From assembly GCA_947381415.1 (NCBI GenBank), contig CANCVB010000003.1, positions 62,001 to 126,000 of the forward strand: a DNA stretch of 64,000 nucleotides. The letters run 5' to 3'. This DNA is from Burkholderiales bacterium. GTDB taxonomy: Bacteria; Pseudomonadota; Gammaproteobacteria; Burkholderiales; Burkholderiaceae_C. This document shows positions 35,728 through 45,691 of the stretch, piece after piece; the stretch's first letter is position 1, and each line of letters starts with the position of its first letter. The notes beneath the pieces are model-generated. The model ran no database searches. It was not told where the DNA came from and was given only the letters and a program-made list of their open reading frames with translations. Both the position numbers and the translations under genes were made by a program.

Positions 35728-36147
35728 TTAAGGGGCGCAGACTTTGTTGATCAAGACCTCAAAAAATGAGCCTGGCTGGGGTGTGTACCAACGAAAGTAA
35801 CGTTTTTTGGGTCCACCTTGTGCAGCTTGGGTCACCGTGCCAGTGCCCATGCGACCTTCGTAGTCGGTGAATTGAATTTGGCGTTGACGCTTGGCTTCGC
35901 ACTCTACATGGCGAACAGAAATACGTGAACTGGTGAGATACGCACAACTGTCACCTTGGCAGGCTTCTTTTTTGTCTTTGGGAAAGTCTGAAAGGGTCGT
36001 GACTTGTTTGGCCCCATCGACATCACTGACGGATTGCAAATCGATGTAATGGTTCTCACCAAACTCAGGAACCTGTATCAAGGGTGTCCACTCAGCCTGC
36101 GCATACATGGAGACAGCCAACAAACTTAAAGCCACAATACGTTTCAT
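35728..36147 (-). CDS. Secreted small protein, surface-adhesin protein E-like
   Basis: A 139-residue protein with a signal peptide (MKRIVALSLLAVSMYAQA) and a mature part starting EWTPLIQVPEFGENHYIDLQ. The pattern EWxxL..xxYID..S followed by paired Cys and a late FYRWY-like aromatic segment (KRYFRWYTP) is the layout of the surface-adhesin E-like family common in betaproteobacteria. AGGAA precedes the ATG at 36147. Function unknown; periplasmic or surface location likely. Confidence 0.65.
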   Translation of the reverse strand: MKRIVALSLLAVSMYAQAEWTPLIQVPEFGENHYIDLQSVSDVDGAKQVTTLSDFPKDKKEACQGDSCAYLTSSRISVRHVECEAKRQRQIQFTDYEGRMGTGTVTQAAQGGPKKRYFRWYTPQPGSFFEVLINKVCAP

Positions 36148-36197
36148 ACACAATTCCTGTTAAAGATCAGCTGATTGTAGGCACAAGCCAAACCCCT

Positions 36198-38351
36198 TTA
36201 AGGCGCATGTTTTTCTAAACATTCAATCACTGCAGGGCTTAGCGCAAAACCTTCGCCGTGCTGTGCGCTTAGTCTCTGGCAATGTTCCACAAACTTAGGC
36301 AAGCCCTCTGCGTAGACAAATTGCAATGCACCCCCTGTCCATGCAGGAAACCCAATACCCAAAATAGAACCTATGTTGGCATCGTGCGAAGAAGTCAGTA
36401 CGTTTTCTTGTAAACAGCGTGCTGTCTCTACCGCTTGGCGGTAGAGCAGTCGCTGTTTGATGGCCAACTGCAGTGCTTGGGGATCGCCCATCAAGGGCTT
36501 TTCAAAATGCTGCTTTAAGCCTGTCCACAAGCGCTTGGGGCCAGTGGGTGGAAAGTCATAAAACCCTGCGCCTGCTGCCCGCCCTGACCGTTTGAATTCG
36601 TGGACCATGCGTTCAACGATGCGCTCACCTGCAGAGGTGATATAGGTTTTTCCTTCGGCTGCAAAATCGGCGCGTGTTTGCTCGATCACATGCACCGACA
36701 GTGAGAGCGAGGTTTCATCCATCACAGCCAACGGACCCACTGGCATGCCAGCTGCCAAAGCAGCATGTTCAATCAAGGCTGCTGGAATGCCCTCACCCAA
36801 CATGGCGGCCCCCTCCATCACATAGGTGCCAAACACACGGCTGGTAAAAAATCCGCGCGAGTCGTTGACCACTATGGGCGTCTTGCCAATCGCCAACACA
36901 TAGTCGTAGGCGCGTGCCAAGGTTTCATCGCTGGTTTTCTCACCTCTGATGATCTCCACCAAACGCATTTTGTCTACAGGTGAGAAGAAATGCAGGCCGA
37001 CAAATTGTGCGGGCCGTGCACTTGCTTGCGCCAAACCACTGATGGGCAGGGTCGATGTGTTGGAAGCAAACACACCACCTGCAACCATGCGCATTTCAGC
37101 CTCTTGGGTGACTTGGGCTTTCAGTGCACGGTTTTCAAATACCGCTTCAATCACCAAATCGCAACCGCTCAAATCCTGCAGTTGTTCGCAGGGGTGAATC
37201 AGCGACAACACTTGCGCTTGCTTGGCCTCACTCATGCGGTTTTGTGCCACGCGCTTGTCTGTCAATTGCCGCGTGTACTCTCGACCTCGTTGGGCTTTTT
37301 CTAAGTCAATGTCGCGCAACACACAAGGGATACCTTTGATGGCGTTGGCATAGGCAATACCAGCCCCCATCATTCCCGCACCCAAGATTCCCACCTTGTT
37401 GGGTTTCCAAGGCGCAAACCCACTGGGGCGAGATTGACCTGCTTTGATGGCATTGAGGTTGAAGAAAAAAGCCGTGATCATGTTCTTGGCGGTCTGCCCG
37501 ACCACCAACTTGGCCAATTTGCGGCTCTCAATTCGGGTGGCCGTGTCGTAATCGACTTGCGCGCCTTCCACCATGCTCTCCAAAACAGCTTGGGCTGCAG
37601 GGTACAAACCATGGGCTTTGTGAAAGAGCATCGCAGGCGCGACGGCCAAGCCAGCGGCAAGTGCGGGGCTGTTGACACTGCCACCGGGCATTTTGTAGCC
37701 TTTGCGATCCCAAGCTTGTTGCGCCAGTGGGTTGTCGTGGATATAGGCCATCCCCAAAGCCAGAAGGTGCTCGGGCGAATTGCCCAAACCATCGACCAAG
37801 CCCAACGACAAGGCTTCACTGGGATTGAACAATTTGCCTTCCATCAAGTAAGGTTGCGCTGCCATCAGTCCCAGAAGACGGGTCATCTTGGTGATACCCG
37901 TGGCGCCAGGGATCAAGCCCAAGGTCACCTCGGGTAAACCAAAAGAGATATTGGGCTTGTCCAGTGCGAAACGTGCATGCGCCACCAATGCAAGCTCCCA
38001 GCCACCCCCCAAGGCAGCACCTTGCAACAAGGCCACAACCGGCTTGCCCATGGTCTCGATACGGCGAAAGGCTTTCTTCAAAGCTTCTATGCCGGCAAAG
38101 GTCTGGGCTGCATCGCTGGCTTGCAACTTGAGCACGCCCCTGAGATCCGCACCCGCAAAAAAAGTCGACTTGGCAGAAGTCAACAACACACCTTTGAGCG
38201 CATCTTGGTCTGCCTGCAATTGATCAGCCAAGGCCAGCATATCGGCATGCCACTCGGGCTTCATGGTGTTCACTGGCGAGTCGGGCTCGTCAAAGGTGAC
38301 GGTGACAATGCCTTGGCTGTTGAGTTCGTAACGCAGTGTGGAGAAAGCCAT
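36198..38351 (-). CDS. Multifunctional enoyl-CoA hydratase/3-hydroxyacyl-CoA dehydrogenase (FadB/FadJ type)
   Basis: A 717-residue fusion that hydrates enoyl-CoA and oxidises 3-hydroxyacyl-CoA in beta-oxidation. The N-terminal crotonase domain (1 to about 190) has Glu119 (GGWELAL) and Glu141 (LPEVTLGLIPG), the two catalytic glutamates, and an oxyanion site at GAALGGG. The NAD-binding fold starts at about residue 320 (VGILGAGMMGAG), followed by the HADH catalytic HFFSP and two C-terminal helical domains. The ATG at 38351 starts two bases from the thiolase stop; the long track start overlaps thiolase. Thiolase and this gene form one operon. Confidence 0.92.
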   Translation of the reverse strand: MAFSTLRYELNSQGIVTVTFDEPDSPVNTMKPEWHADMLALADQLQADQDALKGVLLTSAKSTFFAGADLRGVLKLQASDAAQTFAGIEALKKAFRRIETMGKPVVALLQGAALGGGWELALVAHARFALDKPNISFGLPEVTLGLIPGATGITKMTRLLGLMAAQPYLMEGKLFNPSEALSLGLVDGLGNSPEHLLALGMAYIHDNPLAQQAWDRKGYKMPGGSVNSPALAAGLAVAPAMLFHKAHGLYPAAQAVLESMVEGAQVDYDTATRIESRKLAKLVVGQTAKNMITAFFFNLNAIKAGQSRPSGFAPWKPNKVGILGAGMMGAGIAYANAIKGIPCVLRDIDLEKAQRGREYTRQLTDKRVAQNRMSEAKQAQVLSLIHPCEQLQDLSGCDLVIEAVFENRALKAQVTQEAEMRMVAGGVFASNTSTLPISGLAQASARPAQFVGLHFFSPVDKMRLVEIIRGEKTSDETLARAYDYVLAIGKTPIVVNDSRGFFTSRVFGTYVMEGAAMLGEGIPAALIEHAALAAGMPVGPLAVMDETSLSLSVHVIEQTRADFAAEGKTYITSAGERIVERMVHEFKRSGRAAGAGFYDFPPTGPKRLWTGLKQHFEKPLMGDPQALQLAIKQRLLYRQAVETARCLQENVLTSSHDANIGSILGIGFPAWTGGALQFVYAEGLPKFVEHCQRLSAQHGEGFALSPAVIECLEKHAP

Positions 38352-38352
38352 G

Positions 38353-39558
38353 TCAAATCCGTTCAATGATGGTGGCGATACCCATACCGCCACCCACACA
38401 CAATGTGATGAGTCCACGCTTGAGTTGGCGCAATTCCAATTCGTCCAGTAAGGTGCCAAGCAACATGGCACCCGTAGCCCCCAAGGGGTGACCCATGGCA
38501 ATGGCACCCCCATTGACATTCACCTTTTCATGCGGGACGTTCATCTCACGCATAAAGCGCATGGGCACTGCCGCGAAGGCCTCGTTGATTTCAAACAAAT
38601 CAATGTCATCAATGGTCAGTCCAGCTTTGGCCAAGGCTTTACGCGCCGCTGGCATTGGACCTGTGAGCATGATGATGGGGTCCGCGCCGGACAAAGCAGT
38701 GGCGACGATGCGACCGCGAGGCTGTAAACCCAAAGCACGGCCTTTGGTTTCACTGCCTATCAATACGGCCGCAGCACCATCCACAATGCCTGACGAGTTT
38801 CCAGCGGTATGCACATGGTCAATGCGCTCGACGTGGGGGTAACGCGACAAAGCCACCGCATCAAAACCCATCTTGCCCATCTCGGCAAAACTGGGCTTCA
38901 ATGCACCCAGCGCCTCCAGTGTGGTGCGCGGCTTGATAAATTCATCGCGCTCCAAAACAGGCAGGCCTATCTCATCACACACAGGCAAAACAGAGCGGTC
39001 GAATTTACCCAGGCTTTGAGCAGCTGCGGCGCGCTGCTGCGAGGTGAGTGCAAATTGGTCCACGTCTTCGCGGGTCCAACCCGCCATGGTGGCGATCAGG
39101 TCAGCGCCGATGCCTTGTGGTGTGAAGCCGGTGGCTGCGTTGGTTGCAGGGTCTTGTGCCCAAGCGCCACCATCTGAGCCCATGGGCACGCGAGACATGC
39201 TCTCTACGCCACCTGCAACCACCATATCTTCCCATCCACTGGCCACTTTTTGTGCAGCCATGTTGACGGCTTCTAAACCAGAGGCACAAAATCGATTGAT
39301 CTGAACACCAGACACTCGGAAGTCCCATCCGGCTTTGAGCAAAGCCGTTTTAGGCAGTACCGAGCCTTGTTCACCCACGGGTGAAACACAACCCATGACC
39401 ACATCATCGACTTCTGCAGGGTCAAAGTCATGTCGGGCCTGAAGCTGATTGAGCAAACCACCCAGCAAGTCCACTGGCTTGATGCTGTGCAAACTGCCGT
39501 CCTTTTTTCCTTTACCGCGGGGTGTGCGAACTGCATCAAAAATCATGGCGTGGGTCAT
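38353..39558 (-). CDS. Acetyl-CoA acetyltransferase (thiolase)
   Basis: A 401-residue thiolase that cleaves 3-ketoacyl-CoA. The nucleophile Cys91 is in [12 protein letters not shown], the catalytic His in GHPLGATGA, and the second Cys in LCVGGGMG. The ATG at 39558 has AGGAGG nine bases upstream; the track start is 57 codons further. It is the promoter-proximal partner of the FadB-type gene, so together they supply the last three beta-oxidation steps. They may serve the catabolic operon at 40.7-51.8 kb. Confidence 0.92.
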   Translation of the reverse strand: MTHAMIFDAVRTPRGKGKKDGSLHSIKPVDLLGGLLNQLQARHDFDPAEVDDVVMGCVSPVGEQGSVLPKTALLKAGWDFRVSGVQINRFCASGLEAVNMAAQKVASGWEDMVVAGGVESMSRVPMGSDGGAWAQDPATNAATGFTPQGIGADLIATMAGWTREDVDQFALTSQQRAAAAQSLGKFDRSVLPVCDEIGLPVLERDEFIKPRTTLEALGALKPSFAEMGKMGFDAVALSRYPHVERIDHVHTAGNSSGIVDGAAAVLIGSETKGRALGLQPRGRIVATALSGADPIIMLTGPMPAARKALAKAGLTIDDIDLFEINEAFAAVPMRFMREMNVPHEKVNVNGGAIAMGHPLGATGAMLLGTLLDELELRQLKRGLITLCVGGGMGIATIIERI

Positions 39559-39609
39559 GGGTGTCCTCCTCTTGAGCTGGCCAGATGATAAGTTAGTTAA
39601 GATGTTCGC

Positions 39610-39780
39610 ATGGACCGTATCGAATCCTCTCGCCCCCAAGCAACCGCACAGGTTCTGCAAAAAAACCAAGCCCTGGTGAAGACTGCTGTCACCAAAGACA
39701 TTCGTCTCGCCAAAACCGAAGTCAAACAAGCACCACAGCCCAGTGCCTCTAAAGGCTCACGGGTAGATGTGAGAGCCTAG
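39610..39780 (+). CDS. Possible small protein of 56 residues
   Basis: This ORF is too short for the supplied track. It reads [20 protein letters not shown] at the start and ends KGSRVDVRA. It is hydrophilic, rich in Lys, Gln, Ala and Thr, with no membrane segment and no family I recognise. Its TAG overlaps the AGGAG ribosome binding site of the permease gene, which would allow coupling. It lacks a clear ribosome binding site itself, so it may be only the permease leader. Confidence 0.35.
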   Translation: MDRIESSRPQATAQVLQKNQALVKTAVTKDIRLAKTEVKQAPQPSASKGSRVDVRA

Positions 39781-39791
39781 GAGCGCATCGC

Positions 39792-40721
39792 ATGCAAATT
39801 TTGAAGACCATCCACAAAGTCCCAGGGGGCCTCATGGTGGTGCCACTCTTCATTGGCATGTTGCTCAATACCTTTGCACCCGATGCCATGAAGATTGGTG
39901 GGTTTACACAGGCCTTGACCAATGTGGGTTACCCCACCATGTTGGGTGTGTATTTGTTCACGGTTGGCACAAAAATGACTTTGAATGCCGCCCCCCAAAT
40001 GCTTAAACGCGGCTTTGGCATCATGTTTGCCAAAGTCGGCGTAGCCGTCTTGGTGGCTTTAAGCATTGCCCACTTCTTTGATGGCGATTTGCTCGGCTTG
40101 TCAACGCTGGCTGTATTGGCTGCGATGAACGACACCAATGGCGGCATGTTCATGGCCTTGACCAGCACATTTGGCACCAAAGAAGACGCAGGCACCTATG
40201 TGCCACAAAGCATCGAAACCGGACCGTTTTTGACCATGCTGGTGTTGGTCGGTGCAGGCTTGGCTGTGATTCCTTGGATGACCATGGTGTCTGTCATTGC
40301 ACCGATTGCCGCAGGCGCCTTGCTCGGTAATTTGGATGAAGACATACGGGAATTTTTTGCGCAACACGAACCACTTGTCATTCCGTTCATGGCTTTCATG
40401 CTGGGACAAGGCATCAACCTGCAATCCATCACCAAAGCCGGTATGCCTGGCATTTTGTTGGGCTTGTCGGTGCTGATCATCACCGGCTTCGTCTGTATCT
40501 TGGCAGACAAACTGCTGGGTGGTTCAGGCATTGCCGGTGCGGCAGCTTCCAGCACTGCCGGCAATGCGGCGGGGACACCACAAGCGGTTGCCTTGGCAGA
40601 CCCTGGTTTTGCGGCCATCGCACCGATCGCCACGCTTCAAGTGGCCGCCTCCGTCATCGTGACCGCGGTGCTGACACCGATTCTCACGGCGTACGTACAC
40701 CGCAAAACCAAGTCAAAGTAG
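39792..40721 (+). CDS. kdgT: 2-keto-3-deoxygluconate permease (KdgT family)
   Basis: Proton symporter of the KDGT family, 309 residues with about ten hydrophobic segments. The start MQILKTIHKVPGGLMVVPLFIGMLLNTF and the MNDTNGGMFMAL and AGTYVPQSIETGPF blocks match KdgT closely. AGGAG lies eight bases before the ATG. The substrate would be 2-keto-3-deoxygluconate or a related ketodeoxy sugar acid, which fits the sugar-acid dehydratase found 35 kb away in the window, but no kdgK or kdgA is adjacent. It converges with the binding-protein gene. Confidence 0.85.
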   Translation: MQILKTIHKVPGGLMVVPLFIGMLLNTFAPDAMKIGGFTQALTNVGYPTMLGVYLFTVGTKMTLNAAPQMLKRGFGIMFAKVGVAVLVALSIAHFFDGDLLGLSTLAVLAAMNDTNGGMFMALTSTFGTKEDAGTYVPQSIETGPFLTMLVLVGAGLAVIPWMTMVSVIAPIAAGALLGNLDEDIREFFAQHEPLVIPFMAFMLGQGINLQSITKAGMPGILLGLSVLIITGFVCILADKLLGGSGIAGAAASSTAGNAAGTPQAVALADPGFAAIAPIATLQVAASVIVTAVLTPILTAYVHRKTKSK

Positions 40722-40735
40722 GTTGGGGTTTTTGC

Positions 40736-42034
40736 TCAATTCGTACTGTAGATTTTGAGTTTTTGTTCAAGTAAATCAGGCTTGACCGTCTTGACCCACT
40801 CCGGCGATTTTTGACCCACCGGTGTGGTGGCCGTGTTGGCTGGGATGATCATGATTTGATCAATCACAGGAAACGGGTATTGAGGTACTTTTTTGGTGAC
40901 ACCTAATAACTGGTCTTCGAGTCCTTGTCCATCGGCACGCATCTTGACGTTTCGGCCATAGCCTTTGAACTCCATGGCGTGCATGGCATCCGCGACCTCT
41001 TCTGTAGTGGGCCACTTACCGCCATTGGCTTTCATCGCTTGTTCGTAACCCGCTTTCAAGCCATATAAGGCTTGAGCCATGTGGTAAACCGAATAAATCG
41101 GATAGGTGTTTGTTTTGGCTTTGAATTTTTGGACAAACGCTTTGTGGTTGGCATCGTCTTTGGTTTCTGGGTGTAAGAAGTAGTGGTCACCTCTAGCCCC
41201 CACAATCACGCCATCTGGCAATGTGCCGCCCAAGCGCTCTAGCGAACTTTCAGCGAGAGGCAATACAAACTTCGATTGCTTGAACAAGCCACGCTGTGCG
41301 GCTTGGCGGGCAAAGGTGTCTAAATCGCCACCCCAAGCCGTCGATAACACCACATCAGGTTTGAGTGCTGACAAACGGGACACTTCGGTTGAAAAATCAG
41401 AAGCGCCAAACTTGGGGAAAAATTCTCCTACCACTTTCACCTCAGGTTTCAAGGCCAGTAAGGTGTTGCGAAAAATTTCCCAGGAGTCGCGGCCCCAAGC
41501 GTAGTCTTGGTTCACAACCGCAATGGTTTTGAAATCGGGGTTGGTCTTTAGCAAATAAATCACGGTGGCCACCATCTCGGTCGTGGCATTGGCCTGTGTA
41601 CGCACGACATATCGGAATTTTTTATCTTCCAACACTTTTTCAGTGCCACAGTCCCACATGATGTTGAGCACTTTCAAATCTTCAGCCACGGGCGCAACGA
41701 TATTGCAGTTGCCACTGGAAATGGCCGACAACATGGTGCGCACACCTTGGTCTTGCACCAAGCGTCGGTATTCAGACAAGAGTTGGTCAGCACCTAAACC
41801 CTCATCGATGTAATTGGCATTGATTTTCACTCCCGCTATGCCGCCTTTGGCATTGATGTCGTCAACGATGATTTCGGCGGCTGCTTTGGCCGGCACACCA
41901 AAAACTGAAGGAGGTCCGGATAAAAAGGTGGTGATGCCGATTTTGATGTCTGCAGGTTTTTGCTGCGCCCAAGCCAGGCTTGAAATGACACAGGCGCCCA
42001 TCAGTACAGCCATCTGCTTTGAGAACATGAACAT
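40736..42034 (-). CDS. ABC importer substrate-binding protein (Liv type)
   Basis: Periplasmic receptor of the branched-chain amino acid/amide family, 432 residues including a Sec signal peptide (MAVLMGACVISSLAWA). The mature part starts KPADIKIGITTFLSGPPSVFG, as in LivJ-type proteins that also bind aromatic acids, urea and organic acids. GGAG lies eight bases before the ATG. It is the last gene of an 11-gene run and supplies substrate to LivHMGF upstream. Ligand identity is open; the catabolic enzymes in the run suggest a carboxylate or alcohol rather than an amino acid. Confidence 0.87.
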   Translation of the reverse strand: MFMFSKQMAVLMGACVISSLAWAQQKPADIKIGITTFLSGPPSVFGVPAKAAAEIIVDDINAKGGIAGVKINANYIDEGLGADQLLSEYRRLVQDQGVRTMLSAISSGNCNIVAPVAEDLKVLNIMWDCGTEKVLEDKKFRYVVRTQANATTEMVATVIYLLKTNPDFKTIAVVNQDYAWGRDSWEIFRNTLLALKPEVKVVGEFFPKFGASDFSTEVSRLSALKPDVVLSTAWGGDLDTFARQAAQRGLFKQSKFVLPLAESSLERLGGTLPDGVIVGARGDHYFLHPETKDDANHKAFVQKFKAKTNTYPIYSVYHMAQALYGLKAGYEQAMKANGGKWPTTEEVADAMHAMEFKGYGRNVKMRADGQGLEDQLLGVTKKVPQYPFPVIDQIMIIPANTATTPVGQKSPEWVKTVKPDLLEQKLKIYSTN

Positions 42035-42066
42035 GGTTGATCTCCAGAAAGGATAAAGTGGTTAAC

Positions 42067-42819
42067 TTAGACGGTTCTGCCGCCATCCACAGGCAGCTCG
42101 ACGCCGGTGAAAAATGCCGCCTCAGGGCTGGCCAAAAACAACGCAGCGGCGGCAACATCGCTGGGCAATGAGAAGCGTCCCAAGGGGATAGAGCCCAAGA
42201 ATTTGGCACGGTTCTCTGGGGTATCGGGCAAGCCCATAAATTGGGTAAACATGCCTGTCTCACCCATCACAGGGCAGATGGCGTTGACGCGAATACGGTC
42301 GGGACCAAGCTCAACCGCCATCGACTTAGAAAGAATATTCACCGCGGCTTTCGACCCGTTGTACCAAGTCAGACCCGGTCGTGGCCGAATGCCAGCGGTT
42401 GATCCCACATTCAAAATCACACCGCCCTTGTTTTGACGCATCAAAGGAACCACCGCATGGGCCATATGGAAAATCGACTTCACATTGATGTCGTAGACGC
42501 GGTCAAACTCTTCCTCAGTGACTTCGAGCATTGGCCTGTTCAGGTGCGTCACGCCCGCATTGTTCACCACAATATGGGGAATACCAAAGGTTTTCACCGT
42601 GTGATCAACCAATGCTTGCACGCTTGCACCTTTGGAGACATCGCAGGTGAATGCGCTTGCATTCGGGCCCAAACGCTGAGCCACCGCAAGCGCGGCATCG
42701 GCGCGTATATCGGCAATGATGACTTTGGCGCCTTCTTGGACATAGCATTGCGCAATCCCTTCGCCAAAACCACCGCCTGCGCCAGTGACGATAGCAACTT
42801 GGTTCAGTAATTTAGTCAT
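42067..42819 (-). CDS. Short-chain dehydrogenase/reductase (SDR)
   Basis: Classical 250-residue SDR that oxidises an alcohol or hydroxy acid with NAD(P). The cofactor motif is VTGAGGGFGEGIA, the structural motif NNAGV, the active-site Ser is in LNVGSTAG, and YxxxK is in WYNGSK. The ATG at 42819 has CAGGAGAA nine bases upstream, so the track start 66 codons earlier is wrong. It sits 14 bases after the aldehyde dehydrogenase, a pairing that suggests alcohol to aldehyde to acid. Confidence 0.88.
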   Translation of the reverse strand: MTKLLNQVAIVTGAGGGFGEGIAQCYVQEGAKVIIADIRADAALAVAQRLGPNASAFTCDVSKGASVQALVDHTVKTFGIPHIVVNNAGVTHLNRPMLEVTEEEFDRVYDINVKSIFHMAHAVVPLMRQNKGGVILNVGSTAGIRPRPGLTWYNGSKAAVNILSKSMAVELGPDRIRVNAICPVMGETGMFTQFMGLPDTPENRAKFLGSIPLGRFSLPSDVAAAALFLASPEAAFFTGVELPVDGGRTV

Positions 42820-42833
42820 GTGTGTTCTCCTGT

Positions 42834-44267
42834 TCAACCATGGTAGTGAATCACCGTCTTGGTCGCGCTCACCTCTTCCAGCGCCAAAAATCCTTTTTCC
42901 CGACCATGACCACTTCGTTTGAATCCGCCAAAGGGTAACTCGACCCCACCGCCTGCACCAAAAGCATTGATATAGACCTGTCCAGCCTTGATGGCCTTGG
43001 ATACCCGCTGCTGACACCCACCGTTTTCAGTCCATACGGCAGCCATCAAACCATAGTCGGTGCCGTTGGCCAATGAAATGGCTTGGGCTTCGGTTTCAAA
43101 AGGCATGGTGGCCAAGACGGGGCCAAAAATTTCTTCTTGGGCGCAACAATGATCGGCAGGCACATGCCCCAACAACGTAGGTGTGACGTAATAGCCGGTG
43201 TCTGGCAAACCCGCCGCAAGCACGCCTTGGGCAACGATGTCTATGCCGGATTTTTTCGCTTCGTTCAAATAATGCGCCACGCGGTCACGCTGCGCGATAT
43301 TGACCACGGGGCCGCAGTCCAGATCCATTTCGGGAGTTCCTACTTTGATCTGAGAAAACTGTTTAGCCAGTTTGTCCATGATCTGCGGGTAGATGCTGTT
43401 GTGAACAATCAAGCGACTTCCTGCGGTACATGTTTGACCCGTGTTGGCAATGATGCCACGGGTGATGATGGGCACAGCGCGGTCGAGGTCAGCATCGGCA
43501 AACACCACATGGGGGGATTTGCCACCCAACTCCAACACACATTTAATGACGTTTTTGGCAGCAGCCTTTTGCACCAAAACACCCACCTCGTTGGAGCCGG
43601 TGAAAGAAATGAAATGGATGCCAGGATGCGCTGACAGTGCCGCACCCGCCTCTTCACCAAGCCCTGTGACCACGTTAATCACACCATCGGGAAAGCCCAC
43701 TTCTCTGGCCAATTCGGCAATGCGCAAGGGTGACAAACAAGCGTCTTCCGCGGGCTTGACCACCACCGCATTGCCCATGGCCAAAGACGGTGCAATGCTG
43801 CGTCCCATCATTTGGGCAGGGTAGTTCCAAGGAATGATGTGCGCCGTCACGCCCAAGGGCTCTCGCAAAACATTGACGCTGTAGCCATCTAAAAAGGGGA
43901 TGACCAAGCCATGTACCTTGTCAGCCGCAGAACCGTAAAACTCAAAGTACCGTGCAAGCACTGTGATGTCGGTGCGTGCAGTGGTCATGGGCTTGCCTGT
44001 GTCTTTGGCCTCCAACAGACTGAGCTCCGCATGGTGTGCCAATACGCTTTCACCCAACTTCATCAATAAGCGACCACGCTCCAGCGCTGTCATTTTTCCC
44101 CAAGGCCCCAGCAACGCCGCATTGGCAGCCTTCACCGCCAAATCGACATCGGCAGACTCGCCCCTTGGAATATCGTCGAACTTCATGCCGTCAACGGGTG
44201 ACAGCACATCCAACACCTGGCCTGAGACCGCTGAGACTGATTTACCGTTGATGAGCATCTTGGCCAT
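42834..44267 (-). CDS. NAD(P)-dependent aldehyde dehydrogenase
   Basis: A 477-residue aldehyde dehydrogenase. The catalytic Cys is in NTGQTCTAGSRL, the catalytic Glu in VLELGGKSPH, and the cofactor-binding region FTGSNEVG and PWNYP are intact. The N terminus (MAKMLINGKSVSAVSG) fits the gamma-aminobutyraldehyde/betaine/vanillin-like broad class, so the substrate cannot be named. In the operon it follows livF by 27 bases and precedes the SDR, consistent with oxidation of an aldehyde to the acid that the CoA-transferase activates. Confidence 0.9.
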   Translation of the reverse strand: MAKMLINGKSVSAVSGQVLDVLSPVDGMKFDDIPRGESADVDLAVKAANAALLGPWGKMTALERGRLLMKLGESVLAHHAELSLLEAKDTGKPMTTARTDITVLARYFEFYGSAADKVHGLVIPFLDGYSVNVLREPLGVTAHIIPWNYPAQMMGRSIAPSLAMGNAVVVKPAEDACLSPLRIAELAREVGFPDGVINVVTGLGEEAGAALSAHPGIHFISFTGSNEVGVLVQKAAAKNVIKCVLELGGKSPHVVFADADLDRAVPIITRGIIANTGQTCTAGSRLIVHNSIYPQIMDKLAKQFSQIKVGTPEMDLDCGPVVNIAQRDRVAHYLNEAKKSGIDIVAQGVLAAGLPDTGYYVTPTLLGHVPADHCCAQEEIFGPVLATMPFETEAQAISLANGTDYGLMAAVWTENGGCQQRVSKAIKAGQVYINAFGAGGGVELPFGGFKRSGHGREKGFLALEEVSATKTVIHYHG

Positions 44268-44294
44268 GTTTTTCCTATCGCGTGTGTCTGTAGG

Positions 44295-44945
44295 TTAAAT
44301 GAACGAACCGCGTTCGATCGTCAAAATCTGGTTGGGTATGTCTGACAGCAACGCCCCATTGGACTCTGTCATGAGCACGCACAAATCAGGTCGAGTGGCA
44401 CGCAGCCGCCCCAGCGCTTGGGCATATTGCAATGCCAATGCGGGAGCCAAGCCTTGGAAAGGTTCGTCCAACAATACCAAGTGGCTACCCACCATCAAGG
44501 CACGCCCCAAAGCCACCATTTTTCCTTGCCCGCCCGACAAGGCCGCACCTGAACGCGTAAGCATGGGTTTGAGTTGAGGAACAACTTCCAACACATGCGC
44601 CATGCGCTCACGCATGGCAGCGGGGGACAAGCCCAATATGTCGCATGGCAGGCTTAAGTTTTCTTGCACGCTTAGCGTTGGGAAAATGACCCTGTCTTCG
44701 GGTGCATAACCGATGCCCAATTGTGTTCTGTGGTGTGGCTCAGACAACAACAGATTGGTTTCGCCTAAATGCATCTGACCGGAGATCACGGGGATAAGCC
44801 CCATGATGCTTCGCAGCAAAGTGGTTTTGCCCGCACCGTTACGACCAACCACCGCCAAGGTTTGGCCAGCGGACAACTGCAAAGACAAGGACCGCAGCAC
44901 AGGTGAGTTGGCAAATGACACACACACTTGGTCCAGGCTTAGCAC
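44295..44945 (-). CDS. livF: Branched-chain-type ABC importer ATPase LivF
   Basis: Second ATPase of the Liv importer, 216 residues, a little shorter than most LivF proteins. Walker A is GRNGAGKTTLL, the signature is LSGGQGKMVALGRAL, where Gly-Lys replaces the usual Gln-Gln/Arg, and Walker B is LVLLDEPFQGLAP. It starts with GTG at 44945, overlapping the end of livG by seven bases. Confidence 0.87.
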   Translation of the reverse strand: MLSLDQVCVSFANSPVLRSLSLQLSAGQTLAVVGRNGAGKTTLLRSIMGLIPVISGQMHLGETNLLLSEPHHRTQLGIGYAPEDRVIFPTLSVQENLSLPCDILGLSPAAMRERMAHVLEVVPQLKPMLTRSGAALSGGQGKMVALGRALMVGSHLVLLDEPFQGLAPALALQYAQALGRLRATRPDLCVLMTESNGALLSDIPNQILTIERGSFI

Positions 44946-45691
44946 GGCATCTCTCCCAATACCTCTTGGCGCACCTGCGGGTTATTCAACACCGTTTGCG
45001 GGTCGCCGTCAGCGGCAATTTTTCCATCGATCCAAGCGGCTACACGGGTGGCATACCGAGAAACAATATCAATATCGTGTTCGACAAACCAACTGGTGAC
45101 TTTGCGCTCATCCAATGCCTGCATCACCAATGCCATTAAGCCGTGCTTGTCTTGTGAGGACACACCGCTGGTTGGTTCATCCATGATCAGCAATGTGGGA
45201 CGCAGCATCAATGCCATGGCGACATCCAACAGTTTCTTATGGCCTTCTGGCAACTCGCCACACACCTCATTGGCAACGCTTGTCAGACCAATCAACTCCA
45301 AGGTTTCAGAGATTTCAAAAGAGTCCACGGAACGGGACAACGGGGTCAACCATGACAACTTTCCACCCCTGGCCGCTGCAGAAATTTCCAGGCATTGCCG
45401 AACGGAATGCTCAGCAAACAATTGTGGCAATTGAAACGAACGCCCCATACCCAACTTCACAATGCGGCGCGGATTGAGACCCGTGATGTCGTGGCCGTTA
45501 AACACAATACGCCCCGCTGTGGGATGCAGATAGCCAGTGCAAATATTGATGAAGGTTGTTTTGCCAGCGCCATTTTGACCAATCACGGCCAAGCGTTCGC
45601 CCGCTCTGAGTTCAAAATCGATATGGTCTGCCGCAACCACACCACCGAAGGACAAACAGATGTCTTTGGCATTGATTAACAAGGGGGTCAT
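44939..45691 (-). CDS. livG: Branched-chain-type ABC importer ATPase LivG
   Basis: First ATPase of the Liv importer, 250 residues. Walker A is GQNGAGKTTF. The signature helix reads LPEGHKKLLDVAMAL, a substitution for LSGGQ-type residues that is common in LivG relatives of this kind. Walker B is LLIMDEPTSGVS. It starts in an ATGA overlap with livM and ends inside the GTG start of livF, so the four transport genes are tightly coupled. Confidence 0.88.
   Translation of the reverse strand: MTPLLINAKDICLSFGGVVAADHIDFELRAGERLAVIGQNGAGKTTFINICTGYLHPTAGRIVFNGHDITGLNPRRIVKLGMGRSFQLPQLFAEHSVRQCLEISAAARGGKLSWLTPLSRSVDSFEISETLELIGLTSVANEVCGELPEGHKKLLDVAMALMLRPTLLIMDEPTSGVSSQDKHGLMALVMQALDERKVTSWFVEHDIDIVSRYATRVAAWIDGKIAADGDPQTVLNNPQVRQEVLGEMPC

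Noticed and set aside
36198-38519. Long start of the FadB-type ORF at 38519
   Set aside because: The first 56 codons overlap the thiolase gene out of frame; the crotonase domain begins at the ATG at 38351.
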